Shown one piece after another: positions 24,440-35,891 of a DNA stretch of 64,000 nt. The DNA is from Epiperipatus broadwayi (taxonomy: Eukaryota > Onychophora > Udeonychophora > Euonychophora > Peripatidae), in assembly GCA_028023455.1 (NCBI GenBank), contig JAQFVV010006197.1, positions 12,707,254-12,771,253 of the forward strand, in the 5' to 3' direction. The position numbers and the translations under genes are program-made. Within the stretch, counting starts at the first letter, position 1. Each line of letters starts with the position of its first letter. The notes below the pieces were generated by a model. The model was given only the letters and a program-made list of their open reading frames with translations. It was not told the origin of the DNA and did no database searches.

Positions 24440-25590
24440 TAAACAATTTAGATTTGCAATTACTCAAGATATAATTTCAACATCTAATCTTCAACTTAAA
24501 TCAGATCCGCCTTTGGATATTAAAATAAGAATTTACAAACAAAGAAATGTCACATAAAAATTGGAATTTTTATGATGTTCAAAACAAATTTCTTTGATTT
24601 CATCTTCCTAGATGCAACTGAGGTCTTATCAATAAATTCAAGATAGTTCATGATCATTACACTTACCTGCTTCATAAATGAAATTTATTAGCCACTATTC
24701 TATGTAAATGTGAGCTAACAAGAACTATGATCCACATAGTTAATGACTACTTAATTTATGGCAACAATGATAGAATTGATGTATTTAATAAAGCTACTGG
24801 TTTATCTCCTCATTGAAAACTCTACATGTTCCTTTATGATATTTGGTAATAGTTATGCTGTCAAAAAAATCCATACACTAAATAAATAAATTATTGTCTA
24901 ATGGTAATTATGTCTAAAAACAAATAAAATCCAAACAAAATTTAACTAAATTCTAAAAAAAAAAAAAAACATATACACACAAAAATAAATTTATCCTTTT
25001 TATTCATTTAAAATATGCTGTAAAATGATCACTACAAAATTGAACTATAAATAAATTTATAGATAGTGGTGTGTTTTTGCTTGTTTTTTCTCATATAGTT
25101 ACTTAAGCTGTGGTTAATATTTGTCCAAGACTTGAGAAATTTGTTTGTTTTAATTGGCATCAATGCTGTTAATACCAAATCTCACATATAGGAGAAAACC
25201 AATGGTAGAATGCAATAACATTGAAAGATCACAATAGCATTTTCATTTTAATAACTATGAACACACAATTAAAGCTGTAATTATCAAAAAATCAGATTAT
25301 CCAATTATCTTGAGGATATCAAAGCTTTATGTTTTTCAAAGAAATCATAACTCAATGTCTAACAATAAAAATTATTTTCAAAGCAAAACAAATACTGATT
25401 ACAAACATTTATTGAATGAGATAAAATGTATGCTTAATGATTCAGTTCCCAGTGCTGTTTAGTACAGTTGTTACAATGATGTGCTTAAGAACTTATAACA
25501 TCAAAGTTCATTCTGTTACTTCTAATACTGAACATTACACAACCTCCGGAGCAAATAATCATTTAATTATTTTATAGTAATAAAGTAATT
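24440..25590. other. AT-rich DNA, no gene seen
   Basis: Nothing recognisable is present beyond short poly-A and TA runs. Confidence 0.5.
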
Positions 25591-25593
25591 CTT

Positions 25594-26490
25594 AAACACT
25601 CGCTGACTTCAAGCTTGGTTAAAAAGGTAACCAATTAATAATATAAACTAAAAAATAGCAGTGAGTTAGTTTTTGAAAAATACTGCCCTAATCATAGTGT
25701 TGGACAAAATTATGCAAAATTATATGTGAGGCCCAATATGTAAATAAGGCAATTAGATATTCCATTTTCCAGACAATGAAACACATGAATGCTTTTTGTT
25801 GATGGAAATGTGGATCCTTTGCAATTGCCCAAGCCTCTTTATATATTTTTTCCCTATATCTTTCTGAGCAAACCATTCTAACATTGGATGGAGAAAATGT
25901 ATGACCCATGACACATTCATGATCAAGAAAGTTAGATCTGTATTCAGACTTTTATTTAGCTCTATTGTATAGATATGTGTGTTGAGAAATTCCTGTGGAT
26001 CCATTTGCATGAGATTCCCCATAATACACAGAACTGCAAGATGGCTTTGAACATGCAATTTTATAGACCATCTGAGGAGCATGCTCCACAGGCATTTTGT
26101 CTTTGGTATTGTTCAACAAACTGTTAAGAAATGACAGTGATCTACAGCTAACCCTGTACATGTTAGCACAATTCTTTCTAAAGTTATTTGCAATATGTAG
26201 GATGTAAGGAAGTCTTATCCACACTTTAGGAATATTAATGCATTTAATTTTTTTATATTAGTGTAAAATGTACTGACTGTTTTAGTAGGCATGTTGCAAT
26301 TATATCCAAGTCCTATTAATCGTTAATGTATGCATCTATGTTGATTTTTTTAACTGCATATCTGTACTGTATAATTTTATTCAGCATTATGATTCTGGCA
26401 GTGTTTTGTCAAAAGCTATCTCAGTGCTATTATTTAGTTTATATTATTAATTGGTTACCTTTTCAACCAAACTCAAAGTCAACAAATGTT
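25594..26490 (-). mobile_element. Penelope-like element fragment between long inverted repeats
   Basis: A GIY-YIG-bearing fragment (see 25688-26224) sits between two inverted repeats, 25594-25713 and 26370-26490. They share, in opposite orientation, TTGGTT.AAAAGGTAACCAA, then TTAATAATATAAACTAAA and a TAATCATA-type inner edge. The match runs about 120 bp with scattered differences. The reverse transcriptase half is missing. Terminal or subterminal inverted repeats created during integration are known for Penelope elements. A second PLE in this window (45.5 kb) has the same arrangement with different sequence. Confidence 0.75.
25688..26224 (-). pseudogene. GIY-YIG endonuclease domain of a Penelope-like element
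   Basis: The best frame runs from 26224 to 25952. After a NSLLNNTKDKMP spacer (residues 34-45), residues 53-70 read VYKIACSKPSCSSVYYGE. This corresponds to the cysteine-bearing YKI.C..C...YIGET core of the GIY-YIG endonuclease that PLEs use for integration. Here the second block is YYGE rather than YIGE. The C-terminal part continues in two other frames: FLIMNVSW around 25920, then NVRMVCSERYREKIYKEAWA at about 25885-25826. Two frameshifts therefore break the gene. The HQQ ending is typical of the PLE C-terminus. No host function is likely. Confidence 0.85.
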
Positions 26491-28700
26491 TAGAATTGCA
26501 TAGTTTGTTGAAAAGAGTTAAGAAGTTGAGATTTAGTAACAAGATAATAAATGTAATGGTTATCAAATATTTTCCATATTTATAAAACACCACAAGTTAA
26601 TAAAGTTTATTACAAACACTCAATTTATTTTATAATATGTAAGCATCATAAAAGGTATGTTTGTTTTTAAAATTAAAAAAAAATAATTTTGTGATTTTCA
26701 ATAAATTCCTGGGGATTAAAATATGATATCCCTTATTATCCCAGTAATACTTTGCATGATTTAATGCAATGGTAGATTGTCAGGATCTGGAAAGTAAATT
26801 TTTCAGATCAATTTCAGTTCTCACATTTTATGTGCTCATTGAACTTCTACATATAAACAACCAACTTTATATTATCATAGTCACTATTTTGGGATCCAGC
26901 CTAATGCAATTAGTAGCAATTTTGGAAACAGGTTTTTTCCCACCTTTGGTCAATGATGATGGTGCTTTTGCAACTTTTTCAAAGCAAAAACATATCTTTT
27001 TACTTTGTATATGTTTTTTTTTTTTTCTAATTTAACAAATAAATTTTACTGGTTTTTGTTTCCTTTTTTTCAACTTTATTTTTATTTCATTGCAATCTAT
27101 AACCTTCCACCACTCTTCCACGGTAATATTTTATCAAGTTTGATATTAAAAATTGCATTTTAGCAATTAATTTTTTTGAAAATTTGAGTCTTTTAAATTT
27201 ATTTATTCCAGGTTTAGTTATGTCTTTAAGTTTTCAACAGATTTTTCTTCTGACAAAAAAAAAAATTGCACAAATATAACCCAGACAAAAAATAATGTCT
27301 GTTCTTTTTATCATCTAGTGTTTTTATATTTCTCTCAACCAAAACTAAAAAAATAAAAATATCAATCTCTAAACTATATATTTTTTATTTTAAAATATCC
27401 AGTTTGTTAAATGATAAATAGAAAAATTATAATATCATTGCTCTGTCGATTATTTAGCTATTGGAACGATAAATGTTTTTGATCAAGTCTATTACAATTA
27501 ATGTATTAGCTAGCAAAGTTCCTTTCATGTAGTCTGCTTTAAAATTTAATTGTTGTTTTGTTAATATTTTCTTTCGTATTAGAATGAATGGTATTTTACC
27601 AATACTTATTCCACAATTATTAGTGCATCCTTTTCCAGAAATCTTCTTTTTTACGTGTTTCAAAAGGCTTTATTGAACTATAGGTGTACAAAAGGGGAGG
27701 GAGGATAGAAAATTAATAAACACAAAAATAAAACAATTCTCCTGATCGCTACATCTGTTTTTTATAAATGATATTTCTACAGTACGGTTGTTTTAGCAAT
27801 AAAATGAGAAACGAGAACTAAAGATTTTTGGATCAAAGCTCAGTTTATCTACTTGGAATTCTATGACTTCTTAAGCAATTAGCTATTCTATTCATTTATT
27901 TATTTTATTGTTTATCTTTCTATTACATCTAATCCAATGACAACATTCATTCTTATTTTTTAAACATCAGCTATCTTTCTTTTTTTTTTCAATTTTTTTT
28001 TTAAAAAAAAAAATAGCTTCATCATTAAATTCCGATCTTCATAAACTTATTTAAAGGAGCGATTATATTTAATTTAAGTGAAACTGAATCATATTTTAAT
28101 TTTTGAAAATATAACTCCACTGGATAAAGTCTAATTTTTGATTTTACAGTTGTCTAGAAACAAATGATCATTTTTTAATGATATTTTTTTTTTTCCAATG
28201 ACTTCTCTTGGCATTTTCATATCTATCTTGCTGCAAAAGTTGTCTTCAGTCAGAGACGTTTTCATGCATCTGACATCTCCACACCACCTATTTTCGTCAT
28301 TGTTAAGATTCATATAGTAAAAAAAAATTTTTACTCAAAACTTAATATGTATCCTTTTTTGGATATTTTTTTCCCTAAAGTGTTTCATCCATTCAATTTA
28401 ATTACACCATCATAGAGCTGGAATTCAGTTTATCAGAAGTATATGTGATCCATTTTGTAAGAATAAAGAAGTCAAAAAAATGAGTAACAAAACTGTCGTT
28501 GAAAATTTTTAAACATTTATATATTCATAATTAATATAATAATATAAAATAATTTATTTATTATATGCTTTACACATATCTCATGCCAATCTTATAATAT
28601 TCAAATAATCAACTTTCACGAATGATACATAGTTTTGCCAATTCATTAGTTATTCCAGAGATATGCATACACTTAAAATTTTACTATTAACTCTTTTTTT
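26491..28700. other. AT-rich DNA with two unassigned minus-strand ORFs
   Basis: Minus-strand 27663-27454 (70 codons, ending DYMKGTLLANTLIVIDLIKN) and 28313-28131 (starting MNLNNDENRWCGDVRCMKTS) have a more protein-like composition than the surroundings. A pyrimidine-rich CCTCCCTCCCCTTTTG ... CTATAG sequence (about 27706-27682) precedes the first and could be a splice acceptor. I do not recognise either. They could be exons or old transposon coding. A weak tRNA-like segment lies at 26760-26815. Confidence 0.3.
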
Positions 28701-28810
28701 TCCAGTCTTGCATTGGTGGTCGAAAGGTCAGCGCGACTGCCTTGCAGTTGCCCGGCTTGCGGGTTCGCGTCCCGGCCGATGCTATGACACTTTAAAAAAA
28801 AAACAACTCT
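28690..28810 (+). repeat. tRNA-derived SINE, family C, copy 1
   Basis: The tRNA-like head runs 28706-28782, with GTGGTCGAAAGGTCAGC as the A-box region and GCGGGTTCGCGTCCCGGC containing an exact B box (GGTTCGCGTCC). It is followed by GATGCTATGACAC and an A tail. The same head and the GATGCTwTGwCAC junction recur at 58090-58183. Its G+C richness stands out against the window. A possible imperfect duplication (AACTCTTTTTTTTCCA upstream, AACTCTCCTTTCCA downstream) flanks it. Confidence 0.8.
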
Positions 28811-29480
28811 CCTTTCCAAATGTAAAATTAAAAAAATATATTTTAAGAAATTCTGAGGAAGCTGCTAGAAGACATTGTCTGATGCTAATCACTTTACATC
28901 ACTGCAATCTTTTTTCTTACAGTCTATGCTTTAAATTAATGTAACTTCTTTCAATAACAAAGTTAAAATTATACCCAAATTTAGATTAAATAATGTTTAT
29001 TATGCAGTGCTTTTTTATTTCTTATTAGAAAATAGGATCGTAAATATATTAAATACAAGTTAAAGTGAATTGATTATTTAAAAAAAAAATTGGCTCATAT
29101 AATGTCAGCTAAAATGTCAACTCGCTCATTTGAAGAAACACTTTAAAAGAATGTTGAATAGATTGCAGAGAAACATAACAAAACAAAAATTAATCCTGCC
29201 AAAATATCGTATTTTTCTGAATTTAGTTTTAAACTACAAACTTCCCCAATTTAAGTTTATAGCAAATCCAAATTTAAACCTCAAATCTATTCGTCGGTAT
29301 AGATTACAAATATATATAGAGAGAGAATTCTATTTTATATATGTCTACTTCGTTTTAAATCTTATTTCAGAATCTATCAAATTGCTGTAAGATTAATTTT
29401 TTTAAAATATTTTAGAAAATGTTGTAAGATTATATATCTTTAACTTTTGAAAACATTCCTGAAAACTAATTTAATTATTA
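28811..29480. other. AT-rich DNA, no gene seen
   Basis: An 86-codon ORF at 29130-29390 has no recognisable domain. Confidence 0.5.
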
Positions 29481-29481
29481 A

Positions 29482-29552
29482 AAAGAAAAAAGAGAGAGAC
29501 ATATTAAAAGAGATAATGTCTTTTCCTCATTATCTCTCTATTTTTTTCTTTT
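29482..29552. repeat. short hairpin-forming inverted repeat
   Basis: AAAAGAAAAAAGAGAGAGA at the left pairs with TCTCTCTATTTTTTTCTTTT at the right. Inside, AGAGATAATG and CATTATCTCT form a second perfect 10-bp arm. The whole could fold as one long stem or as nested hairpins. A TCACGTGA E-box lies about 45 bases downstream (29591-29598). Confidence 0.5.
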
Positions 29553-29909
29553 GGCCCTCTCGCTTCAATCTCTTAGGTTGATATAAGGCTTAATCACGTG
29601 AGTTTTTATACTCTCAGTCATTTCTGCGCAAACTGTGGGGGAAAAAAGAAATTGTCTGTTTGAGCAACCACATTTCCATCATTTATTACTGCACGAAAAT
29701 TGTGACTACAAGTTAGCAACAGTATAAAAAACACACATAAAACTTTCAATACTGAAAAGCAATAACGGAGAGCAAATTCAGCAGACTAATTTTTTTAATT
29801 ATAATATTATATTAAGTTCAACAATCAAGAATGAATCACTTTAAAATTGAATTTGGGATAGGAATATCACTTGGTCAATAATTTAATTATAAAACTATAC
29901 GCTTTAATT

Positions 29910-30240
29910 CAGACTAATGTGATCATAAATATATGAAAACCGTATAGAGAAAAGCTTTCATAAAAGTCCGTGTTTTTTTTTTTTTGTTGTTGCTGTTGTT
30001 GTTTTAAATAGTATAGGCTTATCCGACTTTCGACCATTACAAGTCATAGACGTATATAACAGCATACATCTACTTTCCAATTTATGCTACGTTTATGACG
30101 TGTAACAGTCGAAAGTCAACTAACCACATATGGTAATCATGTGATGTTTATTTGTTTTTTAAAAAAATTAAAAAACGAACTTTATGGGAAAGTTTTTCTC
30201 TATATGGTCTTCACATGTTTATAATTAGTCAATAATTGCA
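29910..30240. repeat. nested foldback element, family D
   Basis: The outer arms are 29911-29968 (with CCGTATAGAGAAAAGCTTTC) and 30179-30238 (with GGAAAGTTTTTCTCTATATGG). The inner arms are about 30020-30057 (CCGACTTTCGACCATTACAAG) and 30085-30120 (GTGTAACAGTCGAAAGTCAAC shortened). Both pairs are inverted around a centre near 30072. A T run and GTT repeats lie between the outer and inner left arms. There is no coding capacity, and no duplication could be fixed at the ends. Confidence 0.65.
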
Positions 30241-31390
30241 TGTTTCAAAAGTCCTATTTAAAATTGTATATGTTTACCACAAATATAAAAGAACCTGAAA
30301 AAGTGATCTAAAAATTGTTTTATAGAATTTTTCTATTATGCTATGTTTGTCATAGTGCCCATTTATTAATAGAAATAGATGTATTGTCAGTAATAATAAT
30401 GGTAGTTAAAGGAGGTAATTACTTCAATCTTTTTCTAAATACAGGTATGTGTAGTTTGCTGACATTATTTGACATGAACTTTCTCAGATCTGAACTTTTA
30501 ATAGTACTTATAGCTAAGACATTTGTCATGGTTTACATTGATATAACTACTCTTAGTGAAACTAGTCTTGCAAATAAAAGACACCAAAGTTTTAGCAGCA
30601 GATAGTTTTAAGATTTTTGGAAGGGAAAGATGACTGTATGATGTTTGGTTCAATGTAACAACTAATATATTTTATTCTAGAAATGTTTATATGTATAAAA
30701 AATTAATAATACTAAAAATTGCTTAATACTTGTGTTCCAATATTGGATCCAAAAAAGTTCAGTTAGAAAGCTTATACATTTTGTTGGATCACATTACTGT
30801 AACAATATTGATGAAAGATCTATTTTTCTGTCTGTAAATTATAAGGAATAAGTTCAAAGAAATAGTAAACTATGGTCAAAGCTATTTAGTATAATGGTAT
30901 TGATTAAGTATGGTATTTCAATACTGAATTTTTGCACATCCCATGAGTTAATTTCATGAACAGTTTTTTTTTACATAGACATTCAGGCTTAAATAACTGA
31001 AACCTATGAATTATATTAATATATTGCAAAAAATGTTAAAAAGTAGTGTGGAATGACTAATCTATGATTTTTATGGGTATATTTGTAACTCAAGAATTTG
31101 TTTGGTCAAAAATTCATTTTGTATACTTACATTTAATTTTCTCTCTTTGTCATTTGTTTAAAGAGTTGGGATTGCCACACATTTTATGGGTAGCTTCTAA
31201 TGATAAGGATAATTATACATTCCTAAATATAAACCTTTTCACATTATCTTCACTTTCATAGCATATTTAATAAATATGGGTCTTATTACTCACATTACTA
31301 ATTATTTTCTTGAACATTTTTTTTCTTTTCAAGTATTCATCAATAATTTTTTACAATCTAAAAATTATTATTATTTATTTCTATATACAT
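30241..31390. other. AT-rich DNA, no gene seen
   Basis: The ORFs at 30315-30605 and 31064-31506 are hydrophobic AT-type translations without motifs. The 96-codon ORF at 30315 is the least biased but unrecognised. Confidence 0.45.
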
Positions 31391-31725
31391 CACACGATCA
31401 CCATTTCTTATGCTTGCTTATAACTGCTATTAAAACAGACAAAACTCTCTATGTGCATTGCCACTCAGTGCAAGCCAGAGTAATCAGTAGTTTTGTAGTT
31501 AAGTAGAGAAAAAAGGTGGCTGCTGGAGGATTGCATTAGATCCTAAAATCTAGATGCAGTGTTCTTAGATCTAAGGCTCCTCACTGATGAAGGCCACAAG
31601 TCAGAAAATAGTCTGGGGATATTGGATTAATAGGCACTAGATGGTGATTTTATGCATCCATTGATTACTCTGGCTTGCACTGGGTGGCAATATGTATAGA
31701 GAGTTTTGCCTGTTTTATTTCTATA
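31391..31725. repeat. foldback element, family A, copy 2
   Basis: The left arm (31434-31490) contains AAAACTCTCTATGTGCATTG and CAGTGCAAGCCAGAGTAATC. The right arm (31658-31716) is its reverse complement (GATTACTCTGGCTTGCACTG and AGAGAGTTTTGCCTG). The loop carries TTAGATCTAAGGCTCCTCAC, matching the loop of the 14.5-kb copy in reverse orientation. The better arm match here suggests a younger copy. Confidence 0.8.
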
Positions 31726-32689
31726 TGCAGACTCTGTTTTCATCTATGGTTTTTTTTTATGTCAACATTTTTAGGAAATAAAGTGCTTGTAAATTAAGTC
31801 TGAGTGAATGTTGCAAGATAAGATTCAGTGAGTGCAAACTTTATTTTAATATCATCTAACCATGTCTTCATGTATCTTGAATTGTTTGTATAGTGCCATG
31901 ATTTAGAACTTTTAAGTACCTGATCATCATTTATATAATGCCCTGCATAGTATGGTAAATTGATAGAGTAGCATGCATTGAAGATCAAATTTCATAAGCA
32001 TACCCAACTCTGTCACTTCTAGGGCTTGAACTTTTTATGAACAGCTGAACAACAAACTATTTATACAATACATTTCATCAAATAGTTACAGCTTATGTTT
32101 TATAATTAATGAAATTTTTCATCATTATAATTTTTTGGATTATTTTTATTGGAAACTTTTTTTTTTTGCATTTAACCACTTTTGAATATATTTTTGTACT
32201 ATAAAATTTTGTATGATGAGCAAAGTTTCTTTTTCATTTAATCATTTATGATCACCCATGTTTTATGATGATACATAAATATATATCCAATAGTTTATTT
32301 TGTTTTTAGTGTTAGAATAATGATAGAATGTTGGATTTTCAAGAACTAAATATTTCTGGATCAATTTCTAGTTGAGGAAAGAAAAAAAAATCTCTTTGTT
32401 CACTTAAATGGAAATGTTTAACTCAATCTGTCACTTTGATGCTTAATTTTTTTCAGTATCAAATTTTCATATTATAGTCACAAAAAATATATTATCTTAA
32501 TTCAAATCTTTATTCCTACATTTAAATATTTTTTCCAAACTTACTTTTCAATAATTATGTATAATGATTGTGTGAAATAATTATATATATATATATATAA
32601 TGATTATATAAATAACTATGTAACAATAAATGCATAGTAATTTTGTTAGATCATAGAGTTGCATACTTGGCCTTATAAGATCAGAGTAC
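31726..32689. other. AT-rich DNA with decayed repeat pieces
   Basis: About 31985-32075 contains GGGCTTGAACTTTTTATGAAC, resembling the body of the SINE family seen near 59 kb. About 32320-32390 is weakly tRNA-like. Nothing else is identifiable. Confidence 0.4.
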
Positions 32690-33089
32690 TGTAAAAAATT
32701 GCCACATATGGTGAGGACTGTAAAAAATATCATGTGTATGTAAAAATGTCATATATGGTAAGGTATGTAAAAATTCCAGAAGTCTTGAGAGGTATATAAA
32801 TCCCCCAGAACCTGGTCTATGTGTTCTGGTATTAATATATTTCAGAGAATCCTACCTCTGTAAATCCAAAAGCAGGACTAGGGTTTATTATGTGCAGGTC
32901 AACATGATCTTTTATTATTTTAATATGCCTTAAATAGGCTATGTATATTTGTAAATATGCTTGTAGGTTATTTAAATTAAGCTATTGGCTTACCATCACA
33001 ATTCTACCTTTGTCAATTATTTACTTGCTGCTCACAGGACCCAGCACAGTATTTATTAAATTATTGTGACTGAATTCAAAATGACTGTA
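32690..33089 (+). repeat. possible LTR fragment with a TATA-type promoter
   Basis: TGTAAAAAATTGCCACATATGG at its left part is followed by two diverged echoes (ATCATGTGTATGTAAAAATG, GTCATATATGGTAAGG). Then comes GGTATATAAATCCCCCAGAACC, a TATA box with a GC-richer leader, and a tail with GGCTTACCATCACAATTCTACC. The order resembles a promoter-bearing LTR or long promoter-like repeat. No second copy is in the window, and the gypsy element at 33095 begins immediately to its right. Confidence 0.3.
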
Positions 33090-33094
33090 CACTT

Positions 33095-33850
33095 TGCTAT
33101 GTCCCCAACTATGACTGGGCCACCAGCAAACAAATTTTTAATAAAACTCAACAGAATAACAGCACATACATATTTAGCAATAATAATTTATTAACAAATA
33201 GGAAAAAGAATTACCATACTGATCTTTGCTATACATATAAAGTCTGACTTTGAGTGAGCTTAATTTACAGGTTAATTACTGAGTATTAAATAATGATTAT
33301 AAAGTTAAGGTAAGCTATTATTCACTTTATCTTCATTAACGTCTATATTCTTTATAATAGAACCTTCGATGAGCCTCTTGAGGCATTTCAAAATAAAAAT
33401 AATACTGAGGCAGGAGACAAGATCTTGGGAATGAAGTCCTCTGATGATATTCTTCACTGCTCTTCAGTCCATGGACACAGTGATAGTAGCAGAAACTACA
33501 GAAAGATCCCACAGTCCTTTTTCTCTGGCCTTTTATATCAATCACTTCTTTTGTTTTTCTTATCTTTTCTGGTGTAATTTGACTTTTGCTTTAATCAGTT
33601 CGCTTAATTAATTTATGTATTATTTAAAGTTTGTTATTGTAATGGAATTCATCTTAGCTTTTAATTATATATACAATTAATTAGTCTTAGAAATTCATTT
33701 CTATATAAGGTAATTCATAAATCTATTCAATTAATTAATATATACATGAGTCTAATTAAAAGCTTTTATTTTTTAAACTTATTAAACATTTGTTTTCAAT
33801 CATTTATTTAACAGCATTCTTAAGTTAAAAATATTATTTAATATTTTGGA
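33095..33850 (-). repeat. 3' LTR of the gypsy element
   Basis: This 756-bp LTR is in the minus orientation of the element. It shares with the 5' LTR the stretches AACAGCACATACATATTTAG and GTGAGCTTAATTTACAGGTT, and a late GGAATTCATCTTAGCTTT stretch. It is about 30 bp shorter than its partner, mainly because of an indel near 33365-33420 around the region encoding RLFYKEYR-like readings. Confidence 0.9.
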
Positions 33851-34350
33851 TTCCTCCTTTTACTCCAGAAAATTGTTTAGGTTTATGTATAGCCATTGAA
33901 TCTGGCTGGTCTTTGTATCTGTCATCTGGGTTTGGGTGATCTAGTTGTTAATCCGATCAGATTCGGTGTTGATTCTAATTCCTATTCCATTCTGCTGGGT
34001 TTCATGTTGCAGCTTTCTGGTTTTTCCTTTTCATCTTCGATCAGTATTCCATGTGGTGATGGTTCCACTATGTCTTATATTTGTTGATTTTCATTTTTTG
34101 GCATGGGTATTTCAATTTGCCAATCTTCTTTGAATTGCTGACGGACATGATTTACATGTCTTCTATATGATGTCCCATCCTGTATTTGGATGATTGCTAT
34201 TGTTTTTGCTAACATTTTCAAGATTACTCTTTTAACCCAATTTTTCCAGATTGTATCTCAAACTCAAACTCTGTCACTCATTATATATATGTTTTCTCTT
34301 TTTCGGTCTGTTGTTTGTATTTTTCTATTTTTTCAGCCAGCTATGTATTT
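33851..34350 (-). pseudogene. gypsy integrase C-terminal region
   Basis: The minus-strand reading gives GVILKM, then YRRHVNHVRQQF (about 34185-34130). This is the GPY/F-type and RRHVDQLR-like ending of Ty3/gypsy integrases, followed by a proline- and lysine-rich tail up to the polypurine tract. Frame changes and stops occur upstream near 34245. The HHCC zinc finger and the DDE catalytic core are not found, so only the tail survives the internal deletion. Confidence 0.7.
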
Positions 34351-34689
34351 TTTTTATTAATAATTTCTTCTTAATGTATGGATTTTACTCTTAGTTTATA
34401 AGTTTCTAGTTCTTTTTTAAAACTATAATCTCTTTATGAAATGATTTAATTCTTCTCTGCAGCTGTCTTCTTGTTGCCAGTGCAGTTAGCTTATTACGTG
34501 GCTAATCCTTCACAGAGTTACAATGCTTTCTGTTGACACTAACTGTCATTTTTACAGTTTTTTGAAAAAAGGAAAATTTGCTAATTTTATAGATGAACAG
34601 TCATGCACTTTCTCGCAACTCTTTATTAAAGTAATTTTTGTATGTCGTTTCTCAATCAAGAGGGATTTTTAAATTAATTTTAATTTGGA

Positions 34690-34990
34690 TTCCTAGTTCA
34701 TGTAATCACTCCCTCCCAAAGATGGGGTTAATCTTCACTCTCACAATGTGTAGTAGTAGATTCATTTTTTTACTGCAATAGTTGATGGGCACTGTCACAT
34801 GGCCAATAATCTTAGCACATTTCCATCACACACTCTAATGCTTGTTTTCTCCAATTTATTTTCCATGCTATCAGATGACAGTCACATCCAGTCTGTTAGT
34901 TACATCAGTGGAATACCTGACCCACTGTCTATCTCCATCAACAATTCTTTGCCGCAAAGTCTCAGCTTCATCATAAACTGATTTAGAACT
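34690..34990 (-). pseudogene. gypsy aspartic protease remnant
   Basis: On the minus strand ELLMEIDSGSGIP (about 34945-34905) matches the active-site region of retroviral-type aspartic proteases (DSG where D-T/S-G is expected). About 60 codons later INPIFGREW (34733-34707) corresponds to the conserved LLGRDWL-like C-terminal block. The interval contains stops. It lies directly after gag in a shifted frame, the usual gypsy order. Confidence 0.7.
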
Positions 34991-35039
34991 TGGGTGCCCA
35001 TGCTTTTAATCGTATGCATAGATGATTTATTTTTGCCAT

Positions 35040-35764
35040 TCCAGTTACCTTCCTGTTTGCAAATACACTCTAGGTGTCCTTTTTTTCCACATTTAAAGCA
35101 AGATTCTTTAAGCCACTACATTCGTTTGATATGTGGCCTCTTTTACCACAACAAAAAAATATTACTCTAACATTCTTACTTTTTTCAGCTTTCAGCAGCA
35201 CAAACTTTTCCTGTTCTATTTTAAACCATAAGGTTTTCATCCCTGTTAATGCCAAAAAACTGGGCCTGTTCAAGCATTAACTTGTACACTATGTCTTTCT
35301 TAATGGCCATCTCATATGTAATCTCAGGTTCTGTGAGAAATTATTGACTGAGTCTATCTCAGACATTCCTCATAGGAACTGGTCCATGAACTCACCATAT
35401 CCACAATCTTTAGTCAATTCTCTAAGAACTGTGTTATATTCTTTTAATTTTTTTCACCCTCCAGCTGCTGCCTTCATGGTAGGGTTAAGCAAGCTATGTG
35501 TGACAAATGAGGGCTAAAATGATTACCTAATTTCTCAGTAAGATTCTCATACTTTTTTTCCTCTGTAATAGGCAAGTCAAATAATTTATTTAATAGTTCT
35601 ATCACTTTAATACTAGTGAAACACATAAGTGCAACTACTTTCCTTTTGTTATCTTCTATGCCATTCAATGTAAATAAGTTTTGCAACTGCATAATATACA
35701 GTGGCTATTCAGACAGATTGCTGACCTCAAATTCAGGTATGCAATTCTGCCCCAAAGCACTCAT
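35040..35764 (-). pseudogene. gypsy gag remnant with defective zinc knuckle
   Basis: The start is the ATG at 35764-35762, followed by MSALGQNCIPEFEV. A TAG at 35707-35705 interrupts the frame, which is then open from 35704 to 35474 (NLFTLNGIEDNKRKVVALMC, then YENLTEKLGNHFSPH), the capsid-type region of Ty3/gypsy Gag. The C-terminal part (35273-35070) carries FFCCGKRGHISNEC. In a CX2CX4HX4C nucleocapsid knuckle the first cysteine is replaced here by phenylalanine. The region between 35474 and 35280 is frameshifted. Confidence 0.82.
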
Positions 35765-35891
35765 GATTGATTAACTGAACAATTAGCCTTACTAGTAACT
35801 TTTATAATTATAATTCTGTACCTTTCTCCCTAAGTTTGAAAACCTGACTGTCAGAAGCTTAATAATGGCTTAAACTCTTTCCTATTGCCCT

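Noticed and set aside
26769-27035. 88-codon plus-strand ORF as a host membrane protein
   Set aside because: Ends in a homopolymer-encoded F run, begins inside a weakly tRNA-like repeat, and shows no conserved motif.
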